Shown: piece by piece, positions 1 to 8,225 of the stretch | Position numbering within the stretch: position 1 is the first letter of the stretch | How the letters are laid out: each line of letters opens with the position of its first letter | Source: Devosia sp. | Lineage (GTDB): Bacteria > Pseudomonadota > Alphaproteobacteria > Rhizobiales > Devosiaceae | Assembly (NCBI RefSeq): GCF_014860165.1 | Contig: NZ_JACZKG010000050.1 | Location: 1 to 51,269 of the forward strand | Length of the DNA: 51,269 nucleotides | Direction of reading: 5' to 3' | Translations under genes and position numbers: made by a program | Notes under the pieces: generated by a model | Seen by the model: only the letters and a program-made list of their open reading frames with translations | What the model was told of the DNA's origin: nothing | Database searches by the model: none

Positions 1-2
1 AT

Positions 3-1541
3 CTAGTGCCCTGCCATATGCTGGCCGATGGTGTTGCGATCGGTATCCTCGATCCGGCTCACATAGGTGATGGTCCCCCCGCTCATCACCGCGACCCGGT
101 CGGACAGTTCCAGAATCTCATCGAGGTCCTCGCTGACCAGCAGCACCGCGGCGCCGCGATTGCGCTGTTCCATGATCTGGCTGCGGATTTCCGAGACCGA
201 GGCGAAATCGAGCCCGAAGCAGGGATTGGCGACGATCAGCACGTCGACATCGCCGGAGAGTTCGCGCGCCAGCACGGCGCGCTGCACATTGCCGCCCGAC
301 AGGGTTTCGATCGGCGCATCGGGCGAGGTGGTCTTGACGCGGTAGCGGGCGATCAGGTCCTCGGCCTTCTTGCGCATCGGGCCGGGCGACATCCACCAGC
401 CGAAGCGGGCGACGGGGGGCTTGTCGAAGCCGCGAAAGGCGATGTTTTCGGCCACACTCATCTTGGGTGCCGTGGCATTCTTCAGCGGCTCCTCTGGCAG
501 GCCGAACACCTTGAATTTGTCGAAGGCGGCGCGCCTGGGAAAGAAGTTCTGGCCATGAATGCGGATGGCGCCATCGGACAGTGAGCGCTGGCCGGCGAGG
601 GCCTCGACCAGCGCCGATTGGCCATTGCCGGAGACGCCGGCAATGCCGACGATTTCGCCGGCATTGACCTTGAGATTGACCGCCTCGATGACATTGGCGC
701 CATCGACATCCTCGGCAAAGAGCCCGGCCAGTTCGAGCACTTCTCTGACCTCGTTGTGGACGCGGCGGGTTGCGCGTTCGCGCACTTCCGTGTCGCCGAT
801 CATCATCTGGCTCATCTCGGCAATGGTGGCCGATTGGGCATCGCCCGAGCCGGTGAAGCGGCCACGACGCAAGACGGTAAAGCCATCGCAGAAGGCCTTC
901 ACCTCGCGGAATTTGTGCGAGATCATCAGGACGGTGATTTCCTTGCGCGCGGCCATGTCGCCGAGCAGGCCCAGCATTTCGTCGGCCTCGCCCGGCGTCA
1001 GCACCGAGGTGGGTTCGTCCAGAATCATGAAGCGCTGGTCGAGATAGAGCAGCTTGAGGATTTCGAGCTTCTGCTTTTCGCCGGCCGAGAGCGAGCTGAC
1101 CTGCGCATCGAGGGGCACCTTGAAGGGCATCTGCTCCATGAAGGCTTCGAGCGCCTGCTTTTCTTTTTTCCAGTCCATCACCGCAGGCGCATCGGCGCGC
1201 GAGATGACGAGGTTTTCCGCCGCGGAGAGGCAGGGGACCAGGGTGAACTGCTGATAGACCATGCCGATGCCATGGGCGCGGGCATCCCTGGGCGAGCGGA
1301 TCGACACCTCCTTGCCGTCGAGCAGCACCTGGCCCTTGTCGGCCGAATAGAAGCCCATGATGGATTTGACCAGGGTCGACTTGCCGGCGCCGTTCTCACC
1401 CAGCAGCGCATGGAACGAGCCGGCCGGGATATCGATGCTGACATCATCGAGCGCCACCAGCGGCCCGAAGATCTTGGTCATGCCGATGGCCTTGAGCGAA
1501 GGCGCGCGGCCGGCGGCAAGGATGGGCGCGGCAGCGTTCAT
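3..1541 (-). CDS. BMP-type ABC transporter, double ATPase subunit
   Basis: This 512-residue protein has two ABC ATPase halves, as in the sugar/nucleoside (RbsA/YufO-like) importers that pair with BMP-family binding proteins. The first half has Walker A GENGAGKS (48-55), signature LSAGE (151-155) and Walker B with DEP (171-177). The second half has a degenerate Walker A in which Lys is replaced by Gln (SGNGQS, about 300) and an LSGGN signature, which is usual for second halves of this family. It should power import through the two permeases encoded upstream. It is the last gene of the leftward operon and overlaps biuH by 4 bases, so the hydrolase lies inside the transporter operon. The substrate is inferred from context to be biuret or another ureide. 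The stop codon lies at the very edge of the window, so the gene is complete. Confidence 0.93.
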   Translation of the reverse strand: MNAAAPILAAGRAPSLKAIGMTKIFGPLVALDDVSIDIPAGSFHALLGENGAGKSTLVKSIMGFYSADKGQVLLDGKEVSIRSPRDARAHGIGMVYQQFTLVPCLSAAENLVISRADAPAVMDWKKEKQALEAFMEQMPFKVPLDAQVSSLSAGEKQKLEILKLLYLDQRFMILDEPTSVLTPGEADEMLGLLGDMAARKEITVLMISHKFREVKAFCDGFTVLRRGRFTGSGDAQSATIAEMSQMMIGDTEVRERATRRVHNEVREVLELAGLFAEDVDGANVIEAVNLKVNAGEIVGIAGVSGNGQSALVEALAGQRSLSDGAIRIHGQNFFPRRAAFDKFKVFGLPEEPLKNATAPKMSVAENIAFRGFDKPPVARFGWWMSPGPMRKKAEDLIARYRVKTTSPDAPIETLSGGNVQRAVLARELSGDVDVLIVANPCFGLDFASVSEIRSQIMEQRNRGAAVLLVSEDLDEILELSDRVAVMSGGTITYVSRIEDTDRNTIGQHMAGH

Positions 1542-2263
1542 GGCAGCACCGCCAGCAGGTCAGCCGAATTGCTCACCGCCCCGAAGACGCCCCCCTGCAT
1601 CTTGATCATGTCGATGGCGGCGAGGTGGTTTTCCACCTTGGTGGCGGCGCAGCAGTCCTCCAGCAGCAGGCATTCATAGCCGCGGTCATTGGCGTCGCGC
1701 ATGGTGGTGTGGACGCAGACATCGGTGGTGACGCCGGTGAAGATGAGATTGCGGATATTCTTCATGCGCAGCACCAGCTCGAAATCGGTGGCGATGAAAC
1801 TGCCTTTGCCGGGCTTGTCGATGATCGCTTCGCCGGCCAGCGGTTGCAGCTCGGGAATGATCTCCCAGCCGGGCTCGCCGCGCACCAGGATACGGCCGCA
1901 GGGCCCCTGGTCGCCGATGCCGGCGCCGATGCGCTGGCTCCGCCAGCGCTTGTTGGCGGGCAGGTCGCTCAGGTCCGGCTTGTGGCCTTCGCGGGTGTGG
2001 ATGATGGGGTAGCCCTTGGCGCGCATGCCGGAGAGAACCGCCTGGATGGGGCTGATGGGTGCGCGGGTCAGGCTGATGTCATAGCCCATCGAGTCGACAT
2101 AGCCACCGGGCGCGCAGAAATCGACCTGCATGTCGATGACGATGAGCGCCGTATTGTGCGGCCCCCAATTGCCGTCGAAGGGCCAGGGATAGGGATCGGC
2201 GCTGGTGATGGTTGTGCCGCCGGGGACCATGGCGTCGTCCACGCGTTCGTCACTCAAGCTCAT
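1538..2263 (-). CDS. biuH: Biuret amidohydrolase (isochorismatase-like cysteine hydrolase)
   Basis: Cysteine hydrolase of the isochorismatase fold, predicted to hydrolyse biuret to allophanate and ammonia in the cytoplasm. The visible catalytic triad is Asp44 (IDMQVDFC), Lys150 ([10 protein letters not shown]) and Cys183 (TTDVCVHT). Lys153 and Gln223 (KMQGGVFG) are also present. As I remember them, the residues of the characterised Rhizobium leguminosarum BiuH are Asp36, Lys142, Lys145, Cys175 and Gln215. All five map here with a constant offset of 8, which is strong support. An ATG at 2275 is also open, but the ATG at 2263 has GAGG six bases upstream and is preferred. The gene lies between permease and ATPase genes, and a divergent allophanate hydrolase completes the pathway. 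Another amidase substrate of this superfamily is possible but less likely. Confidence 0.88.
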   Translation of the reverse strand: MSLSDERVDDAMVPGGTTITSADPYPWPFDGNWGPHNTALIVIDMQVDFCAPGGYVDSMGYDISLTRAPISPIQAVLSGMRAKGYPIIHTREGHKPDLSDLPANKRWRSQRIGAGIGDQGPCGRILVRGEPGWEIIPELQPLAGEAIIDKPGKGSFIATDFELVLRMKNIRNLIFTGVTTDVCVHTTMRDANDRGYECLLLEDCCAATKVENHLAAIDMIKMQGGVFGAVSNSADLLAVLP

Positions 2264-2287
2264 GGTCAGCCTCATCGGTGCAAAGCC

Positions 2288-3208
2288 TCATTTGGTGATC
2301 GACAACTCGCCCGGCACCTCGCGCGCGGCGCCCTTGGAGCGGGCCGAGGCGATCATGATGAAGAGCGTGAGGATGTAGGGGGCGGCGTTGAAGAAGTAGT
2401 AGCCCTGCGAAATGCCCACCGATTGCAGCGAGGGGCCGATGGCGCCGGCGGCGCCGAACAGCAAAGCGGCCCAGATGCAGCGGATCGGGTCCCAGCGGGC
2501 GAAGATGACGAGGGCTACCGCCATCAGGCCCTGGCCTGATGAGAGCCCCTGGTTCCACGAGCCGGGATAGTAGAGCGACAGGAAAGCCCCGCCCACGCCG
2601 GCCAGGAAACCGCCGGCGGCTGTCGCGAGGAAGCGGACCCAATCGACCGACACGCCCATGGCCTTGGCCGAGGCGGCGCTGTCGCCGGTCATGCGCACGA
2701 TGAGGCCCCAGCGCGTATTGGCGAAGGCCCAGCTCATGGCCACGGCGAGGATGATGCCGACAAAGAACAGCGGATTGACCTGCAACGCCTGCGCCAGCGC
2801 GGGATTGCCGGTCCAGTCGCCGAGGTGGATGGCATCGAGGCGCGGCGCAGAGGGCTGGATATAGGGCTTGCCGAAGAAGAAGGCGACGCCCGTGCCGAAG
2901 CTCATGATGGCGATGCCGACGGCGATATCGTTCACCTTGGGCAGCTTGCAGATATAGCCGTGCAGCGCACCCAGGATCAGCCCCGAGCCCCCGGCGGCGA
3001 GCACGCCGATCCAGGGATTGCCGGTGTGGAAGCTGATGGCATAGGCGACCATGGCGCCCAGCACGAGATTGCCCTCGAGCCCGAGATTGATGCGGCCGGA
3101 TTTCTCGGTGAGGCATTCGCCCAAAGCCACGAACATGAAGGGGGTCGAGACGCGGATGGCGCCGCCCAGCATGGCGATGAGGACGGTGATGAAGGCACTT
3201 TCCATCAT
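2288..3208 (-). CDS. BMP-type ABC transporter permease (second)
   Basis: A 306-residue, very hydrophobic inner-membrane permease of the BPD_transp_2 family. The segment GRINLGLEGNLVLGA near residues 38-52 is the hallmark of permeases paired with BMP-family binding proteins (nucleoside and related importers). It presumably forms a heterodimer with the product of the preceding gene, whose 3' end it overlaps by the ATGA tetranucleotide, indicating translational coupling. The hydrolase gene follows within about 25 bases on the same strand. Confidence 0.93.
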   Translation of the reverse strand: MMESAFITVLIAMLGGAIRVSTPFMFVALGECLTEKSGRINLGLEGNLVLGAMVAYAISFHTGNPWIGVLAAGGSGLILGALHGYICKLPKVNDIAVGIAIMSFGTGVAFFFGKPYIQPSAPRLDAIHLGDWTGNPALAQALQVNPLFFVGIILAVAMSWAFANTRWGLIVRMTGDSAASAKAMGVSVDWVRFLATAAGGFLAGVGGAFLSLYYPGSWNQGLSSGQGLMAVALVIFARWDPIRCIWAALLFGAAGAIGPSLQSVGISQGYYFFNAAPYILTLFIMIASARSKGAAREVPGELSITK

Positions 3209-4314
3209 GTCCGGTCTCCCCTGGCTTCAGGCTGGAAGAACTTGATGCGCCCGTAAAGTGTGTCGCTGGCCAGCAGTACGACGAAGATGATGCCCTGCAG
3301 CACCAGCACAGTGGCGTCGGGCATGCCCATGCGGCGCTGCACGAGGCCCCCCGCCGCGGCGATGGCGCCGAAGATGATGGCGACGGGCACGATCATCAGC
3401 GGGTTATGGCGGGCGAGGAAGGCGACGAGAATGCCGGTAAAGCCATAGCCGGCCACCAGCGACGCATTGGCCTGGCCGTGGATGACGGTGACTTCGAAGA
3501 AGCCGGCAAGGCCGGCGCAGCATCCGGCAATGGCGCAGCAGGTGACGACAAGGAAGCCCACCGGCAGGCCCTGCGCCTTGGCGGCGCGGACATTGCCGCC
3601 CGTCATGCGCGCGGCAAAGCCAAAGGTGGTGCGGGACATCAGGATGTAGAGGATGATGGCGAGAACGACACCCGCCGCAAAGCCCCAATGTACATCGGTG
3701 CCGGGGATGGAGCCGATGCGATAGGCATCGCCAATGGGCATGGTGCTGGGCTTGTTGGCCGAAGCTGGATCGCGCAGCGCGCCTTCAACGAAGAAGTTCA
3801 TGATGGCGATGGCGATATAACTCAGCAGCAGCGAGGAAATCGTCTCGTTGACCCCGCGATAGTGGCGCAGCCAGCCGGCCAGCCCGATCCAGAGACCACC
3901 CGCCGCCATTGATGTGATGGCCATGATGAGCCAGGCCACGGGTGCCGCAGCGCCTGATGTCACCAGCGGAATGGCAATAGCTGCCGCTGTGAAACCACCC
4001 AGCACCAGCGCCCCCTCTGCCCCGATCATGGTGAGCCCGATGCGGGCGGGTATGGCAAAGGCCAAGGCGGTCAGGATCAATGGCGCGGAACGCTGCAGCG
4101 ACTGCTGGATGGAAAAGCTCGAGCCGAAGCCGCCGGTCCAGACCAGGGTGAAGAAATCGACCGGCGATTTGCCGATGACGAGGAGGAAGAGCGAGAAGAT
4201 CAGGAACGAGCCCACCAGGGCAAAGACCGGCACGAACACGGATTCGGCGAGTTTTAGGGTACGCACATTGGGGGTGCGGGTCGTTGGAATCGGTCCGGCT
4301 GCTTCTGCGCTCAT
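3205..4314 (-). CDS. BMP-type ABC transporter permease (first)
   Basis: A 369-residue inner-membrane permease of the BPD_transp_2 family with a soluble N-terminal extension of about 25 residues, then roughly ten hydrophobic segments. The stretch RIGLTMIGAEGALVLGG is the counterpart of the INLGLEGN motif in the partner permease. It is separated from the upstream binding-protein gene by about 140 bases that hold two GC-rich palindromes. That spacing is common where the binding protein is made in excess over the membrane subunits. It is expected to form the translocation pore with the next gene product. Confidence 0.93.
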   Translation of the reverse strand: MSAEAAGPIPTTRTPNVRTLKLAESVFVPVFALVGSFLIFSLFLLVIGKSPVDFFTLVWTGGFGSSFSIQQSLQRSAPLILTALAFAIPARIGLTMIGAEGALVLGGFTAAAIAIPLVTSGAAAPVAWLIMAITSMAAGGLWIGLAGWLRHYRGVNETISSLLLSYIAIAIMNFFVEGALRDPASANKPSTMPIGDAYRIGSIPGTDVHWGFAAGVVLAIILYILMSRTTFGFAARMTGGNVRAAKAQGLPVGFLVVTCCAIAGCCAGLAGFFEVTVIHGQANASLVAGYGFTGILVAFLARHNPLMIVPVAIIFGAIAAAGGLVQRRMGMPDATVLVLQGIIFVVLLASDTLYGRIKFFQPEARGDRT

Positions 4315-4341
4315 GAGGATACTCCGCTGTCCCCCTCCTGG

Positions 4342-4423
4342 CCTCCCCCCGAAGGGGGAGGAACGGTTCGGTTGACGTGGCGCCTGTCTGGCCCCGATCG
4401 GTCCCTCCCCCTTCAGGGGGAGG
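4342..4423. repeat. Two tandem GC-rich palindromes between binding-protein and permease genes
   Basis: Two copies of a CCTCCCCC-N4-GGGGGAGG palindrome lie at 4342-4361 and 4404-4423. Related palindromes occur at about 13466-13490, 13601-13619 and 51233-51253, so this is a dispersed intergenic element of this genome. In RNA each copy forms an 8-bp GC stem with a 4-base loop. Here they lie just downstream of the binding-protein stop codon, where they could protect the upstream mRNA end or attenuate transcription. That role is inferred. Confidence 0.8.
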
Positions 4424-4456
4424 TTCGGTGGGGGCGCCGCTTGCGCCGGATTCCGA

Positions 4457-5560
4457 TCAGGTAATTGACCCCACCACCCCTTCGAGCAGGTAGTTCATGC
4501 CGTCGAGCACCGGGTCGTAATTGTCCATCTCGCCTTCGATGACGACATTGCCGGCATTGTCCTTGAGCGGGCCGACATAGATGGGCTTGCTTGCCTTGAG
4601 GTCGGCAATGGCCGCGTCGGCTGCCGCGATGGCTTCGGGCGTGGCGCCGGCGCCATAGGGCGAGTTCTGCAGCATGTCATTGTGGTAGCCGCCGGCGACG
4701 AAATTGGGCAAAGGCTCGCCCTTGGCCAGGAGGTCGGCATACATCGCGTAGATGGTGCTCCACTTGTATTCGGCGCCGGTAATGAAGCCGTTGGGGGCAA
4801 GCGGGGCCTGGCTGGCATTGTGCCCGCAGGTCTTGACGCCACGACCCTCTGCCGTTTCCACGACCACCTTGGGACCATCGACATGGCAGGTGATAACGTC
4901 GCAACCGGCATCGATCAGCGCGTTGGTGGCCTCGGCCTCGCGCACCGGCATCGACCACTCGCCGGTGAAGATCACCTGCACGGTCGCGGCGGGATTGGTC
5001 TTCTTGGCGCCGAGCAGGAACGAGTTGATGTTGGACAGCACCGACGGGATCGGCTTGGCGGCGACGAAGCCGAGCTTGCCCGTCGGCGAGGACAGGCCGG
5101 CGGCGACGCCGTCCACATAGTGGCCCTGGTTGAGGTAGCAGAAATAGGAGCCGGCATTGGCCGGGTCGCCTTCCTTCCACAGCGGCGCCGCGTGGCGGAA
5201 CTGCACGTCCGGGTATTTCTTGGCCAGCTCCACCACGAAGGGGCTGTAATAGCCGAACGAGGTGGCGAGGATCAGGTTGGCGCCATCGAGGTTGATCATC
5301 GATTCCATCGACTGGCTGACGGCGTCGGTTTCGGGAACGTTCTCTTCCTCGATGACGGTTACGCCCGGCACGGTCTTGAGGATTTCCATGGCCGTGGCAT
5401 GCGCCTGGTTCCAGCCGAAATCATCGCGTGGGCCGACATAGACGGCACCCAGCACGATCGGGGATTGCGCCCGGGCCAGGCCCATGGGCAGCGCCGCCGC
5501 CGCAAGACCGGCAGCGCCGGCTTTGAGCAGTGAACGACGGGAAAGATTGAGTCGCGACAT
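4457..5560 (-). CDS. BMP-family ABC transporter substrate-binding protein
   Basis: A periplasmic binding protein of the BMP (Bmp/Med lipoprotein) family, 367 residues from the chosen ATG. The start at 5560 is favoured over an upstream in-frame ATG at 5710 because GGGAGC lies at ribosome-binding distance and the protein then begins with a twin-arginine signal, SRRSLLKAGAAGLAAAALP, ending near the LARAQ cleavage site. The mature part has the family's Rossmann-like lobes, with DFGWNQAHA and the ATSFGYYSP segment. It is the first gene of the leftward transporter operon and should deliver the ligand to the two permeases. Linkage to biuret and allophanate hydrolases suggests a biuret-like ligand, but BMP proteins more often bind nucleosides, so the specificity is inferred. 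Confidence 0.93.
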   Translation of the reverse strand: MSRLNLSRRSLLKAGAAGLAAAALPMGLARAQSPIVLGAVYVGPRDDFGWNQAHATAMEILKTVPGVTVIEEENVPETDAVSQSMESMINLDGANLILATSFGYYSPFVVELAKKYPDVQFRHAAPLWKEGDPANAGSYFCYLNQGHYVDGVAAGLSSPTGKLGFVAAKPIPSVLSNINSFLLGAKKTNPAATVQVIFTGEWSMPVREAEATNALIDAGCDVITCHVDGPKVVVETAEGRGVKTCGHNASQAPLAPNGFITGAEYKWSTIYAMYADLLAKGEPLPNFVAGGYHNDMLQNSPYGAGATPEAIAAADAAIADLKASKPIYVGPLKDNAGNVVIEGEMDNYDPVLDGMNYLLEGVVGSIT

Positions 5561-5606
5561 GTTTTGCTCCCTGCATCCGCCCGTAGCGAGCGGCTGCAAA
5601 TCCCGT

Positions 5607-5622
5607 TGCAAGCCGCATGCCA
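5607..5622 (-). promoter_or_regulatory. Sigma-54-type (-24/-12) promoter for the transporter-biuH operon
   Basis: Read on the minus strand the site is TGGCATGCGGCTTGCA. It matches the RpoN consensus TGGCAC-N5-TTGCA, with GG and GC exactly ten bases apart. The predicted start would be near 5595, giving a leader of about 35 bases before the ATG at 5560. RpoN control, through NtrC, is what one expects for a nitrogen-source catabolic operon. I could not identify an unambiguous NtrC site upstream. Confidence 0.6.
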
Positions 5623-5703
5623 AATGTCGCGTTGGAATGATTTGCAGCAAAATCAATAGATTAGCGCAAGCGACCCCATTTCGCTCGCGGGGTGGTTGCC
5701 TCA

Positions 5704-5766
5704 GATGCATACAATAATCTCACAAATGCTCAAAAAATAAGCAGAAGCGTGGCTATTGCATACAAT
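5704..5766. promoter_or_regulatory. Pair of GntR/FCD-like operator repeats in the divergent spacer
   Basis: The sequence TGCATACAATA occurs twice, at 5706-5716 and 5757-5767, 51 bp (about five helical turns) apart. The second copy extends to the near-palindrome ATTGCATACAAT (5755-5766). Its form ATTG-N4-CAAT resembles operators of FadR/FCD-type GntR regulators. The pair lies between the transporter operon and the allophanate hydrolase gene and could bind a local regulator. No such regulator is encoded in the window. Confidence 0.5.
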
Positions 5767-5813
5767 ACCTTTACGATGCCATTCTGCGCGAACTTGCTCA
5801 ACGAGACCCCGCA

Positions 5814-7646
5814 ATGCTGTCCACTATTCTCGACCTCTCCGCACTCAGCCAGTTCTACGCCCAGGGCGGGACGCCGCTCGACATGGTGGATGCGGTGCTG
5901 GCCCGCTGCGATGCCTGGCCCGACAAGGCAGTCTTCATCACGCCCGCCAGCGCCGGGCAGTTGCGTGCGGCGGCGCGCCAGTTGATGGAAAGCCACCCCG
6001 ATCCGGCCAGTCTGCCGCTCTGGGGCATTCCGTTTGCCGTCAAGGACAATATCGATGTCGCCGGCTTCCCCACCACCGCGGCTTGCCCGGCCTTCGCCTA
6101 TTCGCCCAGCGCGGACGCCGCCGTGGTTGCCCGCCTGCGCGCGGCCGGCGCCATCGTTATCGGCAAGACCAATCTCGACCAGTTCGCCACTGGCCTCAAT
6201 GGCACGCGCTCGCCCCATGGCGCGCCGCGCTCGGTCTTCGATGCCAGCTATATTTCGGGCGGGTCCAGTTCCGGCTCGGCCGTGGCCGTGGCAGCAGGGC
6301 TGTGCAGCTTCGCGCTTGGCACCGACACCGCCGGTTCCGGCCGTGTCCCCGCCGCGCTCAACAACATTGTCGGCATCAAGCCGACTCTGGGCCTGCTGTC
6401 GACCTCGGGCGTCGTGCCAGCCTGCCGCACGCTCGATTGCGTCAGCATATTCGCCGCCAGCGTCGGCGACGGCACCGTCGTGCGGCAGGTCGCCGAAGGC
6501 TTCGATGCCGCCGATCCGTTCTCGCGGCGCGCCGAGCCGGTCGCGTTGCCCCGGCAGCGGCGCATCGGGGTCCTTGCGGGCAGCGAGCGCGAATTCTACG
6601 GCAATGCCGAGGTCGAGCGCCGCTACGATGCCGCCATTGCCGCGGCCCAACAGGGCGGCGCCACCATCGTGCCGATCGCCTACGCGCCGTTCCGCGCCGC
6701 CGCCGATCTCCTCTATGGCGGGCCCTGGGTCGCCGAGCGCCTGGCGGCAATCGCCGACTTCTTTGCTGGCAACGCGGCCGAGATGGATGCCACGGTCCGC
6801 TCCATCATCGGTGGCGCCCAGGGGCAGACCGCGGTCGATGCCTTCGCCGGGCGCTATCGTCTCGCCGCGCTCAGGCGCGAGACCGAGGCCACCTGGGCAT
6901 CCGTCGACATGCTGCTGCTGCCCACGACGCCCACGACTTATACGGTCGCCGAGATCCAGGCCGAGCCGATCCTCCGCAACAGCCACCTTGGCCGCTATAC
7001 CAATTTCGTCAATCTGTTCGATCTGGCCGCCATCGCCATCCCTGCCGGCTTCGATAGCGCCGACAGGCTGCCTGCGGGCGTCACGCTGGTGGGTCCCGCC
7101 TTCAGCGATGACGCGCTTGCCGCCTATGCGGCCGAGCTCCATGCGGCGATCGGACGGGGCGCTGGCAGGGACAAGTCTACAGCCGTCAAATCCACACTGC
7201 CGTCGCGCCCAGACGCAGGTTCGGTTCCGATCGTGGTCGTGGGCGCCCATCTCAGCGGCATGCCCCTCAATGGCGAACTGGTGGATCTGGGCGGGACGCT
7301 GCTCAAGCGCTGTCGCACGGCGGGCGATTATCGGCTGTTTGCCCTGCCCAACACCACCCCGCCAAAGCCGGGCCTGGTCCGCGCGCCCGGCTATGCCGGG
7401 GCCGGCATCGACGTCGAGGTCTGGCACCTGCCGGTCGCCGGCTTCGGCAGCTTCGTGTCGCGCATCCCCGCGCCCCTGGGCATCGGCAAGATCACGCTCG
7501 ATGATGGCACCAGCGTCAGCGGCTTCCTCTGCGAACAGCACGCCATCGACCCCGCCGGGGAAGTAACCCGGTTCGGCGGCTGGCGCGCCTATGTCAACCG
7601 CGACACCGGTGCTGCTGACCGAGCTACCGTCGCAACGAGCAGATAG
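5814..7646 (+). CDS. atzF: Allophanate hydrolase (AtzF-type)
   Basis: An amidase-signature enzyme of 610 residues, close to the length of AtzF. It hydrolyses allophanate to ammonia and carbon dioxide, the last step of biuret, cyanurate and urea-carboxylase pathways. The Ser-cisSer-Lys triad is visible as Lys77 (FAVKDNID), Ser151 in the GGSSSGS loop and Ser175 (DTAGSGRVPA). The spacings of 74 and 24 residues equal those I recall for Pseudomonas AtzF (Lys91, Ser165, Ser189). The amidase domain spans about 1-450. The separate C-terminal allophanate hydrolase domain (about 470-610) is present, so this is not a generic amidase. It is transcribed divergently from the transporter-biuH operon across a 253-base spacer. 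The ribosome-binding site is weak. Confidence 0.93.
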   Translation: MLSTILDLSALSQFYAQGGTPLDMVDAVLARCDAWPDKAVFITPASAGQLRAAARQLMESHPDPASLPLWGIPFAVKDNIDVAGFPTTAACPAFAYSPSADAAVVARLRAAGAIVIGKTNLDQFATGLNGTRSPHGAPRSVFDASYISGGSSSGSAVAVAAGLCSFALGTDTAGSGRVPAALNNIVGIKPTLGLLSTSGVVPACRTLDCVSIFAASVGDGTVVRQVAEGFDAADPFSRRAEPVALPRQRRIGVLAGSEREFYGNAEVERRYDAAIAAAQQGGATIVPIAYAPFRAAADLLYGGPWVAERLAAIADFFAGNAAEMDATVRSIIGGAQGQTAVDAFAGRYRLAALRRETEATWASVDMLLLPTTPTTYTVAEIQAEPILRNSHLGRYTNFVNLFDLAAIAIPAGFDSADRLPAGVTLVGPAFSDDALAAYAAELHAAIGRGAGRDKSTAVKSTLPSRPDAGSVPIVVVGAHLSGMPLNGELVDLGGTLLKRCRTAGDYRLFALPNTTPPKPGLVRAPGYAGAGIDVEVWHLPVAGFGSFVSRIPAPLGIGKITLDDGTSVSGFLCEQHAIDPAGEVTRFGGWRAYVNRDTGAADRATVATSR

Positions 7647-7711
7647 TCACATGCCATGTCATAGCGATGCCCATACTGGTCAAAAGCTTATACGACATCA
7701 ATGAGTTGAAA

Positions 7712-7786
7712 TGGTGCTGCCGGACAGGATTGAACTGTCGGCCTCCCCCTTACCAAGGGGGTGCTCTACCACTGAGCTACGGCAGC
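7712..7786 (-). tRNA. tRNA-Thr (GGT)
   Basis: On the minus strand the sequence folds as a full tRNA of 75 nt including an encoded CCA. The 7-bp acceptor stem pairs GCTGCCG with CGGCAGC, the D arm contains AGCTCAGTGGTAGAGC, and the T loop contains TTCAATC. The anticodon stem is CCCCC/GGGGG around the loop TTGGTAA, giving anticodon GGT for threonine. No mismatches are seen in the main stems. Confidence 0.95.
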
Positions 7787-7908
7787 ATGTCTTTGCGCGG
7801 CTTGGTGCCCGGCGCGACGGGGGCTCCTTTGCCATAGGCCCAACCTCGACGCAAGGCTAAAAAGCGCCTATCAACCGCCGAGGCTCCAACACGATTCCAC
7901 TGCGAGCG

Positions 7909-8073
7909 ATGACCAAATCCGAACAGGCTGCCTTGCGCGAGCAAAGATTGGCCGCAAAGCTGCGTGAGAACCTCAAGCGCCGGAAGGGGCAGGCCAAGGC
8001 GCGCGCCGATTCGGAGCGCCAGGCGCCAGACCCACAACCGCCACCCGGAACTGATACGGTCAATAAACCGTAA
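7909..8073 (+). CDS. Small conserved hypothetical protein upstream of murA
   Basis: A 54-residue ORF starting MTKSEQAALREQRLAAKLRE. It is very basic and helical in its first 35 residues (NLKRRKGQAKAR) and ends in a Pro-rich tail. Small proteins of this type, rich in LREQRL and LKRRK, are commonly encoded next to murA in Hyphomicrobiales, as far as I recall. The function is unknown. The ORF lies between tRNA-Thr and murA on the murA strand, with about 150 bases to murA. Confidence 0.65.
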   Translation: MTKSEQAALREQRLAAKLRENLKRRKGQAKARADSERQAPDPQPPPGTDTVNKP

Positions 8074-8225
8074 ACCAGATTCGGGCGACTATCGACTAAC
8101 TACAGGCAGAGCCATTCGGGCATGCCTTCATCGAGAACGGCGAGTCTGGCTTACGTGGCAACTAGGACTTGGCCTACCTCCAATCCAGGTAGCAGGGCAT
8201 CATGCCCGCCATATAGGACAAGACT

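Noticed and set aside
618..1679. Long 353-codon ORF opposite the ABC ATPase gene
   Set aside because: It is the high-GC antisense shadow of a clear ABC ATPase and hydrolase, with no family motif of its own.
5730..7541. 603-codon ORF antisense to the allophanate hydrolase gene
   Set aside because: It has Arg/Gly/Ala-rich shadow composition, while the sense frame has all catalytic residues of AtzF.
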